DNA of 64,000 nucleotides from SHLQ01 sp033344795 (GCA_033344795.1 JAWPMS010000001.1:3348001-3412000), one strand, 5' to 3'. Shown: positions 1-8,444, counted from the first letter of the stretch. The notes: generated by a model from the letters alone, not told the origin. Numbers and translations are program-made.

Positions 1-630
1 ATCGTTGGGCCGTCTGGCTGCGGCAAGTCGACGTTGCTCAACATCTTGAGTGGTATCGAAACGCCAACGAGCGGATCCTTGGAAATCACGCAGTCCGGCA
101 AGAAAGCAGCCCCCGGATACGTCTTTCAGGCAGCTCGTCTGCTGCCGTGGCGCACCGTGATGGACAACCTGCTCTTCGTGCAAGAAGATCGGTCTGAAGC
201 GACTCGTGCTCGTTGCCAGAAGTACCTCGAGATGGTGCAGCTGGGCGACAAGGGAGACAAGTACCCGGGGGAACTCTCCGGCGGTATGCAGCAGCGTGTG
301 GGTATCGCTCGGGCATTCTCGATCGAGCCTGATGTGTTGTTCATGGATGAGCCATTCAGCCATCTCGACGCGATCACGGCTCGCTCGCTACGACGCGAGC
401 TTCACACGATGTGGTCCGACACGGGCAAGACGATCATCTTCGTGACCCATGATGTGGGCGAAGCCGTCGAACTCTCGAATCGGATCCTGGTGTTTGCCAA
501 GGGTGGTCGACTCGAAGACGACATCACCGTCGAGCTTCCGTTTCCACGCGACCCTTCGCACGAAGATGTCGCTATCGCCAAGGCGAACGTGCTTCGCAAG
601 TTCGAGGAATTCGATCTCCTCGCCACCTGA
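1..630 (+). CDS. ABC transporter ATP-binding protein, nitrate/sulfonate/taurine type (5' end outside window)
   Basis: This is the nucleotide-binding subunit of an importer of the SsuB/TauB family, which powers uptake of small organic or sulfonate anions at the inner face of the membrane. The window opens inside the Walker A motif (GPSGCGKST, codons 3-11), so perhaps 30-40 residues are missing. The signature LSGGMQQR is at about codons 92-99, Walker B (VLFMDEP) at about 112-118, and the switch histidine in FVTHD follows. The QLPWR-like segment (ARLLPWRTVMDN) is typical of this subfamily. Its permease and binding protein should lie upstream of the window. It is followed after about 50 bases by an amidohydrolase on the same strand. 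The family call is firm; the substrate is unknown. Confidence 0.9.
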   Translation: MVGPSGCGKSTLLNILSGIETPTSGSLEITQSGKKAAPGYVFQAARLLPWRTVMDNLLFVQEDRSEATRARCQKYLEMVQLGDKGDKYPGELSGGMQQRVGIARAFSIEPDVLFMDEPFSHLDAITARSLRRELHTMWSDTGKTIIFVTHDVGEAVELSNRILVFAKGGRLEDDITVELPFPRDPSHEDVAIAKANVLRKFEEFDLLAT

Positions 631-683
631 GTCTGCAAGGCTCATACCAGACAACTCAATAGAACAGTAGAGAAGAGACGAAC

Positions 684-1697
684 TTGACCACTGACGCGCA
701 CGTCCCCTCGATCGACGTCCATTGCCACTTGGCTACCCCCGAAGCTGGGGAGTTGCTGGCGCCGCACAAGCGGAGCCAGGACGATCCGTACATGCACTTC
801 ATGGGGCAAGATTCACATGACCAGAACTCGGTCATGTTCCCGACAATCAAGGGTGCGTTGCGCAATCACGAACAACGCATCGAAGACATGGACGCCATGG
901 GAATGGACATCCAGGGCCTCTCCACGTTCGTGTCCGAGTATGGCTATTGGGCGCCTCCTGGCGTAGCAGCCGAAGCAGCGAAGATCCAGAATGATCACCT
1001 CGCGCAGGCCGCTGCCGACATGCCCGATCGGTTCGCCTTGTTTGGAGCGACCGTACCTCTCCAAGACGTCGATCGAGCGATTGCCGAGATGGACCGCGCC
1101 GTCGATGAGCTGGGTTTCAAGGGGCTACAGATCGGCGGAAACGTCAACGGTAACAACCTCGACGAAGCTCGCTTCCGTCCGTTCTGGCAAGCGGTCGCTG
1201 CCAAGGACATCCCGGTGATCATCCATCCCGACGGATATCAGGAGAGCCACCGCTTCGGCGACTACTTCATGACCAACTGCATCGGGAACCCGCTCGAAAC
1301 GATGGTTGCCTCGCACCGGATGATCTTTTCAGGTCTGTTTGAAGAGCTGCCCGGCCTCAAGGTGGTTCTGCTGCACGGCGGCGGTTACCTGCCGTTCTAC
1401 ACCTCTCGTGCGGACCACACGTGGGAAGTGCGGCCCGAGACCCGGGTGCACATCCCGGACCATCCGCCGAGCTACTACATGAAGAAGCTCTACTACGACA
1501 CGATGGTCTTCCAGCCGCAGTACCTCGCCCACTTGGTCGACGTGGTCGGAAGCGATCGCATCATGGCTGGCACCGATCACCCATTCGACATGGGCGACGA
1601 GGATCCACTGGGACTTATCGACCGGACCGAAGGCCTCTCCGATGACGAACGCATTGCGATGAAGGGCGGCAATGCCGCCAGAGTCTTCAAGATGTAG
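684..1697 (+). CDS. ACMSD-like metal-dependent amidohydrolase (amidohydrolase_2 family)
   Basis: A TIM-barrel metal-dependent decarboxylase or hydrolase of the family that includes aminocarboxymuconate-semialdehyde decarboxylase and gamma-resorcylate decarboxylase. The N-terminal HxH metal pair is at residues 13-15 (IDVHCHL), followed by a barrel histidine (IIHPDG), a second one (LLHGGGY) and the catalytic aspartate (GTDHPFD). The predicted 337 residues match the family. The start is TTG at 684, with a purine-rich stretch (AGAGAAGAGACG) just upstream. This is the first of five paralogues in the window (others at 35431, 37036, 46703 and 55302), so it is probably part of the same catabolic programme. 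The substrate is not identifiable; decarboxylation of an aromatic or semialdehyde acid is the commonest known role. Confidence 0.88.
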   Translation: MTTDAHVPSIDVHCHLATPEAGELLAPHKRSQDDPYMHFMGQDSHDQNSVMFPTIKGALRNHEQRIEDMDAMGMDIQGLSTFVSEYGYWAPPGVAAEAAKIQNDHLAQAAADMPDRFALFGATVPLQDVDRAIAEMDRAVDELGFKGLQIGGNVNGNNLDEARFRPFWQAVAAKDIPVIIHPDGYQESHRFGDYFMTNCIGNPLETMVASHRMIFSGLFEELPGLKVVLLHGGGYLPFYTSRADHTWEVRPETRVHIPDHPPSYYMKKLYYDTMVFQPQYLAHLVDVVGSDRIMAGTDHPFDMGDEDPLGLIDRTEGLSDDERIAMKGGNAARVFKM

Positions 1698-1726
1698 CGA
1701 TTGGGTCTAGACCGCGACCTCTACCT

Positions 1727-2395
1727 CTACCACTTGAGGTGTTCTGACAAGAAGGCCTTTGTACGAACCAAGGCTTGCGCTGACGCTTGTGCGTTGTACG
1801 AGGCACGAATATCGCAGTTGAACCCGTGGCCTGCGTCCTCGTAGACGAACAGAGGCGTCTCTGGGTAGGCGTCGTGGATCTCTCGGATGTCCTCAGGCGG
1901 GATCGAGTGATCGGTCTCGCCAAAGTGCAACATCACCGGACATTGTGGCGCCCTATCGAGGAACATCTTGATCTGTCCGCCGTAGTACGAGACGGCGGCG
2001 TCAATGTTGAGCTCGCTCGCTGCGAGCCAGGACGCCCCGCCTCCCCAGCAAAACCCAATCACGGCGACCGGTCGGTCCCGTCGTACGTATTCGACTGCAG
2101 CGCCGACGTCGAGCGGCGTGAGGAGCCAGTCGATGTTCTCGCGCACGGCAAAACCTGCCGCCATGCCTTCTTCGGTGTAGTCCAGGTCGACGCTGCGTTC
2201 GGCTCGGTCGAACATCGCTGGTGCGATCGCGTAGTAGCCGAGGTCGGCGTACATGTCGACCACGGAACGTATGTGGCTGTTCACCCCAAAGATCTCTTGG
2301 ATGATGACGACCGATGATGTTGCATCGGCGTTGCCAGCGACATAAGCCGACAGCGTGTGTCCATCGTTTGCGGTCAGTTCGACAGTTTCACCCAT
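1727..2395 (-). CDS. Dienelactone hydrolase family protein
   Basis: An alpha/beta hydrolase of the dienelactone hydrolase family, which in classic pathways opens the lactone of (chloro)muconate degradation. The Cys nucleophile lies in GFCWGGG (Cys116), the acid in HFGETDHSIPP and the histidine in DAGHGFNCD, so the Cys-Asp-His triad looks complete. I chose ATG at 2395 (222 residues, starting MGETVEL), which has AAAGGA upstream and matches the usual N-terminus; an in-frame TTG at 2434 would add 13 residues. It lies about 80 bases downstream of the alpha/beta hydrolase at 2476-3240 on the same strand, and both are probably driven from the operator at 3286. The true substrate is uncertain, since many family members act on other esters or lactones. 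Confidence 0.85.
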   Translation of the reverse strand: MGETVELTANDGHTLSAYVAGNADATSSVVIIQEIFGVNSHIRSVVDMYADLGYYAIAPAMFDRAERSVDLDYTEEGMAAGFAVRENIDWLLTPLDVGAAVEYVRRDRPVAVIGFCWGGGASWLAASELNIDAAVSYYGGQIKMFLDRAPQCPVMLHFGETDHSIPPEDIREIHDAYPETPLFVYEDAGHGFNCDIRASYNAQASAQALVRTKAFLSEHLKW

Positions 2396-2475
2396 GGGGT
2401 CGCTCGTTCCTTTGGAAATCTGAGGTGTTGACAATTGCCCGCCCGTTGCGCATCAGCGAACGTAGCGGGCGACGC

Positions 2476-3240
2476 TTACTTTGCACCCAGGAATCGTTCG
2501 ATTTCTTGGATGAATAGGTCTGGTTTCTCGAGGGGTGGACAGTGCCCACAGTCAGCGAGTTCGACGTAGGTGGCACCTGGTATCCGGCCCGCCAAGTCCT
2601 GCGACATTTCTGGTGGTGTTGTGCCGTCGGCGCCCCCGGCGATCACCAATGTGCGGTTGGTGATCGTGGCCGCGTGTTCGCGGAGGTCCATGTCGCGTAG
2701 CGCTCGACATGATGCTGCAAACGCAGCCGGATCGGTCTTGACCAGTACCGCCCGACGTTCGTCGATGACCTCTGGATTCACTTCGAGATAGGCATCGGTG
2801 AAGATGCGGCGGACGGCGACGTCGACGACAGCCTCCATGCCGCTCTCGCTGACGAGGTTGCTCATCGTGGTGAACGCCACCTTGCGCTCGGGGGAGAACG
2901 ACGCTCCACCATTGGCCACGATGAGATCTCCGAAGCGGTCGCCATGCGCGATCGCGAGCGCGACAACGACAAAAGCACCGAAGCCATTGCCAAGCACGGC
3001 GGCATCCGTGCCGACATCGGCGAGGTCGAGGGCTTCTGCCACCACCTCGGCCAAATCGAAGATGGTGGGCTCGGGAGCATCGAGTGGGGAGGTGGTTCCG
3101 AAACCAGGGAGGCTCACGCGCACGACCGTTCGTCGGAGTGCCAGGGTCGGCGCGACAAGATCGAAGGCCGCGGAATCGGTGAGGAGAGAGTGCACGAGCA
3201 CCAGCGGTGGTCCGGTGCCCTCAATGTCGACCTGAATCAC
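2476..3240 (-). CDS. Alpha/beta hydrolase fold protein lacking the usual nucleophile
   Basis: An alpha/beta-hydrolase fold protein of 254 residues resembling 3-oxoadipate enol-lactonases and meta-cleavage hydrolases. The N-terminal strand and oxyanion segment (GPPLVLVHSLL), the late acid (IAGGADGTTPP) and the C-terminal histidine (DCGHCPPLEKP) are in place. The nucleophile elbow, normally G-x-S-x-G, reads GNGFG, so the serine is glycine. The GTG start at 3240 has GGGGAG four bases upstream; longer open-frame starts would run through the operator at 3286-3304 and are unlikely. The family is clear. With no nucleophile, the protein may catalyse a non-hydrolytic reaction such as a C-C lyase or dehydration step, or be a binding protein. 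Confidence 0.8.
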   Translation of the reverse strand: MIQVDIEGTGPPLVLVHSLLTDSAAFDLVAPTLALRRTVVRVSLPGFGTTSPLDAPEPTIFDLAEVVAEALDLADVGTDAAVLGNGFGAFVVVALAIAHGDRFGDLIVANGGASFSPERKVAFTTMSNLVSESGMEAVVDVAVRRIFTDAYLEVNPEVIDERRAVLVKTDPAAFAASCRALRDMDLREHAATITNRTLVIAGGADGTTPPEMSQDLAGRIPGATYVELADCGHCPPLEKPDLFIQEIERFLGAK

Positions 3241-3285
3241 ACGAATCTCCCCATGCCTGGTGCCGAACTGCCGCTCGACCCTCGA

Positions 3286-3304
3286 ATCGTACATAATGCA
3301 GGAT
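3286..3304. promoter_or_regulatory. 19-bp palindromic operator, site 1
   Basis: The sequence atcgtacataatgcaggat matches the palindrome ATCNTRYATNATRYANGAT at all 16 informative positions, the best of the 12 copies in the window. It lies 45 bases upstream of the GTG start of the alpha/beta hydrolase at 3240. Read leftward, its TACGAT end could serve as the -10 hexamer. The gene on its other side (3326-4450) ends here, so it probably controls only the two hydrolase genes to the left. Confidence 0.7.
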
Positions 3305-3325
3305 GAGGGTGCGAACGCAGAGAAA

Positions 3326-4450
3326 TCAGTGTTTGTGGGTGGCGTAGTGCGCCGCCAGCGCGTCACGACCGAAGTCGTTACGCAAATCTCGCCAAACCGT
3401 GTGGATGTGGTTCACATCACGCTGTGTGTTGTCGTATTCGACGTAGAGATCAGCGCCCTGAATCCGGTAGTAGTGCGGTTCGTCGCGCTCGATCCCGCCC
3501 GCCCACATGAACGACAGCGAATCGATGCGGTCACCCGCGAACTTTGCGTGCTCCTCATCCGCCAATGAGTCCGGCAGCCGATCGATGTAACAACTCAGCA
3601 GTGCTCGGAGGATCTCCTTGTTGTCGTCGTCGAGTGCGGTGGCTGGAATCCCTTTGGGGTCCTTCGAGAAGGAGAGCGCTTCGAGGTGTTCATCTTTCAG
3701 GCCGAGCTTCTCCTCGGCAGCGAGTTGACGTTTCGCCCATGTGGCTGTCGTTTCGTCGTCGTGCAACCCGCGCCATACGAAGGGCAGGCCAAGCGGGCGA
3801 TCTCCTTCGGTGAGATCAGTGCGGTTGACTCCGACGATGTCGACGGGCGCGACCGCCGAAACCAGTGCGGTGCTCAACTGCATCGGATTGAGGCTCTGCA
3901 CGAGTTCTCGTCCGTAGTCCTCCGCACCGGCGAGTGGTCGGTGGAGATGTGGTCCGAGCAACGGGCTGTCTGCAGGGTCGGCACCAAAAAAGCTGGGTGT
4001 TGTACCGACGACCGCACCATCGACGACCAAGTAGTTGACCGAGATGTGGTGTCCCCCGAATCGCCACGCCCAGTCCCCAGAGGCGGGATCACCGAAGATG
4101 GCGACCCAATACATGAGCGGGTCTCGACCGCGCTCGCGGCCGAAGTCGGTGACCCAGCCCTCTGTGTGATCGAGGATGTTCTCGAGACCGAGGATCGCCG
4201 CGGCGGTCACGTACCCCGCTCGTGACAGGCCTGTCGCAAGCATGCGATGGGTGAGACGGTGTTGGGCAGCGGTCATCTCGGCCATGGCCAGACCGCCGTG
4301 ATCGGTCGGTGTGTAGAACCAGACGAATTGTTCATCGTCGCCGAACGGAAACGTGATCTGCGAACGTTGCCGGGCGTCGAGTGACTCCAAAAGATCGGTC
4401 GCTGCAGCGGCCATGACCGTCGCCAACTGACTCCTCGCCGATGTGCTCAT
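3326..4450 (-). CDS. DUF3500 domain protein
   Basis: A 374-residue protein of the uncharacterised DUF3500 family. It resembles a second copy at 41220-42479: both share a GHH segment after a WVAIFG/WISVFG strand, a YYR-hydrophobic-EY/EF strand near the C-terminus, and a histidine-rich end (HIHTVWRD...DFG...HY). No signal peptide or membrane segment is visible. The ATG at 4450 has AGGAG nine bases upstream. It is divergently arranged with the phytanoyl-CoA-type dioxygenase at 4517; the other DUF3500 gene also sits beside an iron/2-oxoglutarate dioxygenase gene, which hints at a functional link. The biochemical role is unknown. Confidence 0.85.
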   Translation of the reverse strand: MSTSARSQLATVMAAAATDLLESLDARQRSQITFPFGDDEQFVWFYTPTDHGGLAMAEMTAAQHRLTHRMLATGLSRAGYVTAAAILGLENILDHTEGWVTDFGRERGRDPLMYWVAIFGDPASGDWAWRFGGHHISVNYLVVDGAVVGTTPSFFGADPADSPLLGPHLHRPLAGAEDYGRELVQSLNPMQLSTALVSAVAPVDIVGVNRTDLTEGDRPLGLPFVWRGLHDDETTATWAKRQLAAEEKLGLKDEHLEALSFSKDPKGIPATALDDDNKEILRALLSCYIDRLPDSLADEEHAKFAGDRIDSLSFMWAGGIERDEPHYYRIQGADLYVEYDNTQRDVNHIHTVWRDLRNDFGRDALAAHYATHKH

Positions 4451-4516
4451 GGTGTTCTCCTATTGTTGTTCGATACCCGTTCGGCACGGTGTATTCTGCG
4501 AAGGGAAAGGGTTGTG

Positions 4517-5311
4517 ATGTCGGCGTACGAACGTGATGGATTCGAGTTTCCGATCCGAGTCATCTCGGAAGCGGAGGCCACCCGTTTCGTCGGCGAACTC
4601 GAATTGGCCGAGGGGTTGGTCGATTCCGCTCTCGACAAGAAGATCTTGTACGGCTTTGCGAACATGGTCCTGCCGTTCGTGGATGAGCTCAGCCGCCGCC
4701 CGAGCATCACGTCGGCCGTCTCGAACGTTCTCGGCCCGGATCTCTTGGTCTTGGGCGCGAGCTTCTTTGTGAAGGAACCGCACTCGCCAGCGTTCGTGAG
4801 CTGGCATCAGGATCTCACCTACTGGGAACTCAACGACCTGGCCGAGGTGACCGCATGGCTCGCGTTGACCCCGGCGACCACGGAGAACGGCTGTATGCAG
4901 TTCATTCGCGGGTCGCATCGAAGCGACGTGGTTGCGCACCGAGATACCTTCGCGTCCGACAACATGTTGTCGCGAGGGCAAGAGCTTGCGATTGATGTTG
5001 CGAGCGACGACGCCGTGGATGTGGTGCTCGGCGCAGGCGAGATGTCGTTGCACCATGGGCACATGTTTCACGGCTCCAACCCCAATGGTTCCGATGGTCG
5101 TCGAATCGGGCTGGCGCTTCGGTACATCGCACCGTCGATGCGTCAGATCGGCGGGCACAAGACGTTCGCCACGCTCGTGGCAGGGGAGGATCGGTTCGGT
5201 CATTTTCAGTCGTTCCCCGCTCCCGTCGAGGTGCTGGCGGCCGCAGACCGTTCCCGCGCACAGGTTTCCATGGAGTTGCAAAACGAAGTTCGATTGGGAA
5301 ACCCGACGTAA
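4517..5311 (+). CDS. Phytanoyl-CoA dioxygenase (PhyH) family Fe(II)/2-oxoglutarate oxygenase
   Basis: A 264-residue non-haem iron oxygenase that would hydroxylate a small substrate using 2-oxoglutarate and oxygen. The iron ligands are visible: HxD at residues 97-99 (SWHQDLTYW) and the distal histidine at about 185 (HMFHGSNPN), with the 2-oxoglutarate-binding arginine just after (GRRIGL). I chose the ATG at 4517, which has GAAGGGAAAGGG upstream; an earlier frame start at 4463 lacks such a site. It is divergent from a DUF3500 gene and followed after about 60 bases by a GntR regulator. PhyH homologues in bacteria act on many things, including sulfonates and phosphonates, so the substrate is open. 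Confidence 0.88.
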   Translation: MSAYERDGFEFPIRVISEAEATRFVGELELAEGLVDSALDKKILYGFANMVLPFVDELSRRPSITSAVSNVLGPDLLVLGASFFVKEPHSPAFVSWHQDLTYWELNDLAEVTAWLALTPATTENGCMQFIRGSHRSDVVAHRDTFASDNMLSRGQELAIDVASDDAVDVVLGAGEMSLHHGHMFHGSNPNGSDGRRIGLALRYIAPSMRQIGGHKTFATLVAGEDRFGHFQSFPAPVEVLAAADRSRAQVSMELQNEVRLGNPT

Positions 5312-5352
5312 CACCGGGGCGCCCGTTTCCTCATGCGCTTGGAGGACGCGGG

Positions 5353-5361
5353 TGGTACCGT
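5353..5361 (+). promoter_or_regulatory. Extended -10 promoter of the first GntR gene
   Basis: The sequence tggtaccgt fits an extended -10 (TGnTAnnnT) and ends nine bases before the ATG at 5371, which would give a nearly leaderless mRNA. An almost identical element (tggtaccat) lies at exactly the same distance from the second GntR gene at 32431. Confidence 0.5.
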
Positions 5362-5370
5362 TTTGTTCCG

Positions 5371-6042
5371 ATGTCCACCGACGCAGATCGATCTGCCACC
5401 ACCGATGCCGCGCGGGTACCGACAGCGCCCCGTCGAGGCACGGCGCATGTGTACGTCCGTGAGACACTTCGCCAGGACATCTTGAACGGGGTCTTGCCCG
5501 GCGGCGCACGCTTGGCCCAGACCGATATCGCGAAACAACTCGGGGTCAGCACCACTCCGGTGCGCGAGGCTCTTCGAGACCTTGCGTCGGAAGGGCTCGT
5601 GACGATCGACCCGCACCGGGGCGGGTTCGTGATGGAGCTGAACCGAGAGGACGTCGCCGAGATCTACGAACTCCGGCACCACCTCGAGCCGATGGCGGTA
5701 CGTTTCGCCGTGCCGCTTCTCACCGATGAGGTGATCGATCGGCTCGACCAGTTGAGCGAGGAGATGAGCGAGACGTCTCATCTGTCGACATGGGTCGAAC
5801 TCAACCGGGAGTTCCACACATCGATCTATGAGGCATCGGGCCGGCCACGACTGCTTTCGATTATCGGATCCCTGCAGGACGCCTCGGTCATGGCGGTCGG
5901 AGCTCGCCTTGCCCACGCGTCTGGCGTCCGTGACGAGGCCAACCAGGAGCACGCTGACCTCGTCGATGCGATCCGTGCTCGCGATGCTGACGAGGCGGCT
6001 CGGATCCTGCAGATCCACCTGGATCGAACCGCCCAACGCTGA
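5371..6042 (+). CDS. GntR family transcriptional regulator, FCD (FadR-type) subgroup
   Basis: A 223-residue repressor or activator with an N-terminal winged helix-turn-helix (about residues 27-95; recognition segment VSTTPVREALRDLASEGL) and a C-terminal all-helical FCD ligand-binding domain. The metal-binding histidines typical of FCD domains are visible in NREFHTSIYEASG, EHADLVDAI and QIHLDR. It closely resembles the regulator at 32431-33129, with an identical 18-residue recognition segment, so both probably recognise the same DNA. FCD regulators usually bind organic acids from the pathway they control. It lies between the dioxygenase and the DctP-like gene and ends five bases from the convergent gene. 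It is a strong candidate for binding the 19-bp palindromes in this window. Confidence 0.92.
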   Translation: MSTDADRSATTDAARVPTAPRRGTAHVYVRETLRQDILNGVLPGGARLAQTDIAKQLGVSTTPVREALRDLASEGLVTIDPHRGGFVMELNREDVAEIYELRHHLEPMAVRFAVPLLTDEVIDRLDQLSEEMSETSHLSTWVELNREFHTSIYEASGRPRLLSIIGSLQDASVMAVGARLAHASGVRDEANQEHADLVDAIRARDADEAARILQIHLDRTAQR

Positions 6043-6047
6043 TCGCG

Positions 6048-6956
6048 TCACGGAATCAGGCGTCTCAGGTCCGTGTCGATGGCGGCGCGGGCATTGTCGA
6101 TGACCTCGCTCGCAGCTTCGGCGAAGGCAAGGCGCTCCTCGCTCGAGAGGTCGAGCACGGTGCGGCCCTCGTTTTCCATCATCGTGCGGAGTTCGAGTTC
6201 ATACGCGGCTGCTGCTTCGCGTTGATACGCAATGGCACTTCGCGCGGCCTCGCGCACGATTTCGCCAGCATCGCCCAGCTTGGCCAGTCCGTCGGCGTTC
6301 GCAAAGAGCCCGCGGGCTCCATAGAGGTGTGCGCTCAGCGTGATGTGGCGATGGTCGACGCCGTAGGCGACGGAATTGGCGAGCGGGTTCTCCTGCGCAT
6401 CGACTTCTCCGTTCTTTATCATCGCGATTCCGGCGCTGAGTTCGGCCGGAACAGGCTCCATGCCCCACGACGCGGTCAAGGCTTCATGGATGGCGTTGGG
6501 CTGCAAACGAATCCGCAAGCCGCGGCAGTCGTCAGGGGTGCGAATGTCTCGGACGCTGTTTGTCAGGTGTCGAAGTCCGTTGTCCCAGAAACCCAACATC
6601 TCGTATCCCGCATGATGACGGACGGCACTCGCGAGCGCGGAGCCAAACTCCCCATCGAGTGAATCGTGGGCCTCAGCGACCGAGTCGAAGAGGAACGGGA
6701 TCTCGAGAGCATTGAGCTCTGGGACCTTCGCCCCGAGATAGCTGCTCGAGTAGTAACACCAGGTGAGTTCACCGGCGTCGAGCATGTCGAACAGCGCCGT
6801 GGCGGGCTTTCCCGAGTCCATCACGTTGTAGGTGATCTCGACGGCGAGCTCACCATTCGAGCGACTCGTGACGTCGTCGGCGAAATGATCGACGGCTCGG
6901 CTGTGGACGGAATCGCGCGGGGCATACCCACCGACTCGAATCGTGTGTGGCTGCAC
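6048..6956 (-). CDS. Orphan TRAP-type (DctP-like) solute-binding protein without signal peptide
   Basis: A 302-residue protein of the DctP family, the periplasmic ligand-binding component of TRAP transporters for organic acids. Family marks include the arginine motif GLRIRLQPNAIHEAL, the segment GLRHLTNSVRDIRTPDD and VDAQENPLAN. The GTG start at 6956 has a strong AAGGAGG seven bases upstream, and the protein begins directly at the mature domain (MQPHTIRVGGYAP). There is no hydrophobic leader, and the operator at 6971-6989 leaves no room for one. No DctQ or DctM membrane gene is in the window. It is therefore probably a cytoplasmic ligand-binding or sensing protein, or a moonlighting relative. 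It is divergent from the aldehyde dehydrogenase at 6990. Confidence 0.85.
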   Translation of the reverse strand: MQPHTIRVGGYAPRDSVHSRAVDHFADDVTSRSNGELAVEITYNVMDSGKPATALFDMLDAGELTWCYYSSSYLGAKVPELNALEIPFLFDSVAEAHDSLDGEFGSALASAVRHHAGYEMLGFWDNGLRHLTNSVRDIRTPDDCRGLRIRLQPNAIHEALTASWGMEPVPAELSAGIAMIKNGEVDAQENPLANSVAYGVDHRHITLSAHLYGARGLFANADGLAKLGDAGEIVREAARSAIAYQREAAAAYELELRTMMENEGRTVLDLSSEERLAFAEAASEVIDNARAAIDTDLRRLIP

Positions 6957-6970
6957 CTGTTCCTCCTTGG

Positions 6971-6989
6971 ATCTGACATAATATCTGAT
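6971..6989. promoter_or_regulatory. 19-bp palindromic operator, site 2
   Basis: The sequence atctgacataatatctgat matches 14 of 16 informative positions. It lies between two divergent genes, ending exactly one base before the GTG of the aldehyde dehydrogenase (6990) and 14 bases upstream of the DctP-like start (6956). CATAAT at 6977-6982 could serve as the rightward -10, making the dehydrogenase mRNA leaderless. Confidence 0.68.
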
Positions 6990-8444
6990 GTGAATCTCAA
7001 CGACCCGTCTTTGCTCAAAACACAAGCTTTTATCGGAGGAGCGTGGATCGACGCGGACTCCGGCGGCACGTTCGATGTCGTGAACCCGGTCGACGGCGTT
7101 GTCGTCGGTTCGGTCGCGGACGTCGGTGTGGGTGAAACTCGCCGAGCGATCGAAGCTGCCCGTGACGCTATGCCGGCGTGGGCAGCGATGACTGCGAAGC
7201 AACGCGGCGCCATCATGCGGAGCTGGTTCGATCTGCTGATCGAAAACCAAGAAGACCTCGCACAATTGATGACTGCCGAGATGGGCAAACCAATTCGCGA
7301 GTCTCGTGGAGAATCGGTCTTTGCAGCCAACTTTGTTGACTGGTTTGCCGAGGAAGGTAAACGGGCCTACGGCGAGATCATCCCGACACATGACAACTCG
7401 AAGCGCCTGATGGTTCTACGCCAGCCGATCGGTGTCGTCGCTGCGGTGACGCCATGGAACTTCCCGATGGCGATGATCACCCGCAAGATTGCTCCGGCGA
7501 TGGCGGCGGGTTGCACGAGTGTGGTCAAGCCAGCCCAAGACTGTCCAATCACCGCGTTGGCCGTGGCAGCACTGGCCGAACGAGCTGGTGTTCCTGCGGG
7601 TGTCTTGAACATCGTGCCCTCCCTCGAGCCGGTAGAGATCGGTCACGAACTGTCCACGAACCCCATCGTCAAGAAGATCTCATTCACGGGATCGACCAGG
7701 GTCGGCAAGCTGCTGATGGCGCAGGCCGCAGGAACGGTCAAGGCCGTGTCGATGGAGCTCGGAGGCAACGCCCCGTTCATCGTCTTCGACGACGCAGATA
7801 TCGATGAAGCTGTCGAAGGGGCAATCGCATCCAAGTACCGCAACACCGGGCAAACCTGCATCTGTGCAAATCGCATGTTCGTGCAAGACGCCGTGTACGA
7901 CGAGTTCTCGACGAAGTTCGCAAAGAGAGCGGCGGAACTCAACGTGGGTGTATCGAGCGAAGACGAGACTGAGATTGGGCCGTTGGTGAACACTGCGGCG
8001 CTTGCCAAGGTGAGCGCGTTGGTCGACGATGCCGTCAGCGACGGTGCGACAGTACTGACTGGCGGTGGGGTCCACGATCTCGGCGGGACGTACTACCAGG
8101 TGACGGTCCTGGGTGATGTCACGACCGACATGCGAATGTCCGATGAAGAGATCTTCGGCCCGGTAGCCCCCCTCTATCGATTCGACACCGAGGAGGAAGC
8201 GATCAAGCTTGCCAACGACACGCCGTTTGGGCTCGCCAGCTACTTCTATGCCGGTGACCTTGCTCGGATCTGGCGGGTGAGCGAAGGCCTCGAGTACGGG
8301 ATGGTGGGGGTCAACACCGGTTTGATCTCGACCGAGATTCATCCGTTTGGTGGCGTGAAAGAGTCGGGGATTGGCCGTGAAGGTTCTCACCACGGGCTCG
8401 ACGAATACCTCGAGACCAAATACGTCTGCATCGGTGGCGTCTAG
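6990..8444 (+). CDS. NAD(P)-dependent aldehyde dehydrogenase, succinate-semialdehyde dehydrogenase type
   Basis: A 484-residue aldehyde dehydrogenase that oxidises a semialdehyde or aldehyde to the acid. The PWNFP motif (155-159), the SFTGSTRVGK cofactor turn (231-240), the general base in MELGGNAP (Glu256) and the catalytic cysteine in NTGQTCICANR (Cys290) are all present. Length and motifs match the GabD/succinate-semialdehyde group, and the C-terminal GGVKESGIGREG segment is typical. I chose GTG at 6990, which sets the family-typical length; a longer open frame runs through the DctP gene and operator. Translation would be leaderless or nearly so. Its last bases overlap the end of the convergent AhpD-like gene. 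The exact substrate is unproven. Confidence 0.9.
   Translation: MNLNDPSLLKTQAFIGGAWIDADSGGTFDVVNPVDGVVVGSVADVGVGETRRAIEAARDAMPAWAAMTAKQRGAIMRSWFDLLIENQEDLAQLMTAEMGKPIRESRGESVFAANFVDWFAEEGKRAYGEIIPTHDNSKRLMVLRQPIGVVAAVTPWNFPMAMITRKIAPAMAAGCTSVVKPAQDCPITALAVAALAERAGVPAGVLNIVPSLEPVEIGHELSTNPIVKKISFTGSTRVGKLLMAQAAGTVKAVSMELGGNAPFIVFDDADIDEAVEGAIASKYRNTGQTCICANRMFVQDAVYDEFSTKFAKRAAELNVGVSSEDETEIGPLVNTAALAKVSALVDDAVSDGATVLTGGGVHDLGGTYYQVTVLGDVTTDMRMSDEEIFGPVAPLYRFDTEEEAIKLANDTPFGLASYFYAGDLARIWRVSEGLEYGMVGVNTGLISTEIHPFGGVKESGIGREGSHHGLDEYLETKYVCIGGV

Noticed and set aside
4451..4516. A copy of the operator between the DUF3500 and PhyH genes
   Set aside because: The gap contains gatacccg...ggtgtattc but no TRYATNATRYA core; this divergent pair seems to be controlled differently.
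4460..5509. Long open frame opposite the PhyH gene
   Set aside because: It is antisense to a clear gene, has an arginine-rich composition and no family pattern; a GC-codon shadow. The same holds for long opposite frames at 7680-8615, 15017-16072, 20674-21708, 26269-27507, 30956-32434, 35056-36522 and 58028-59320.
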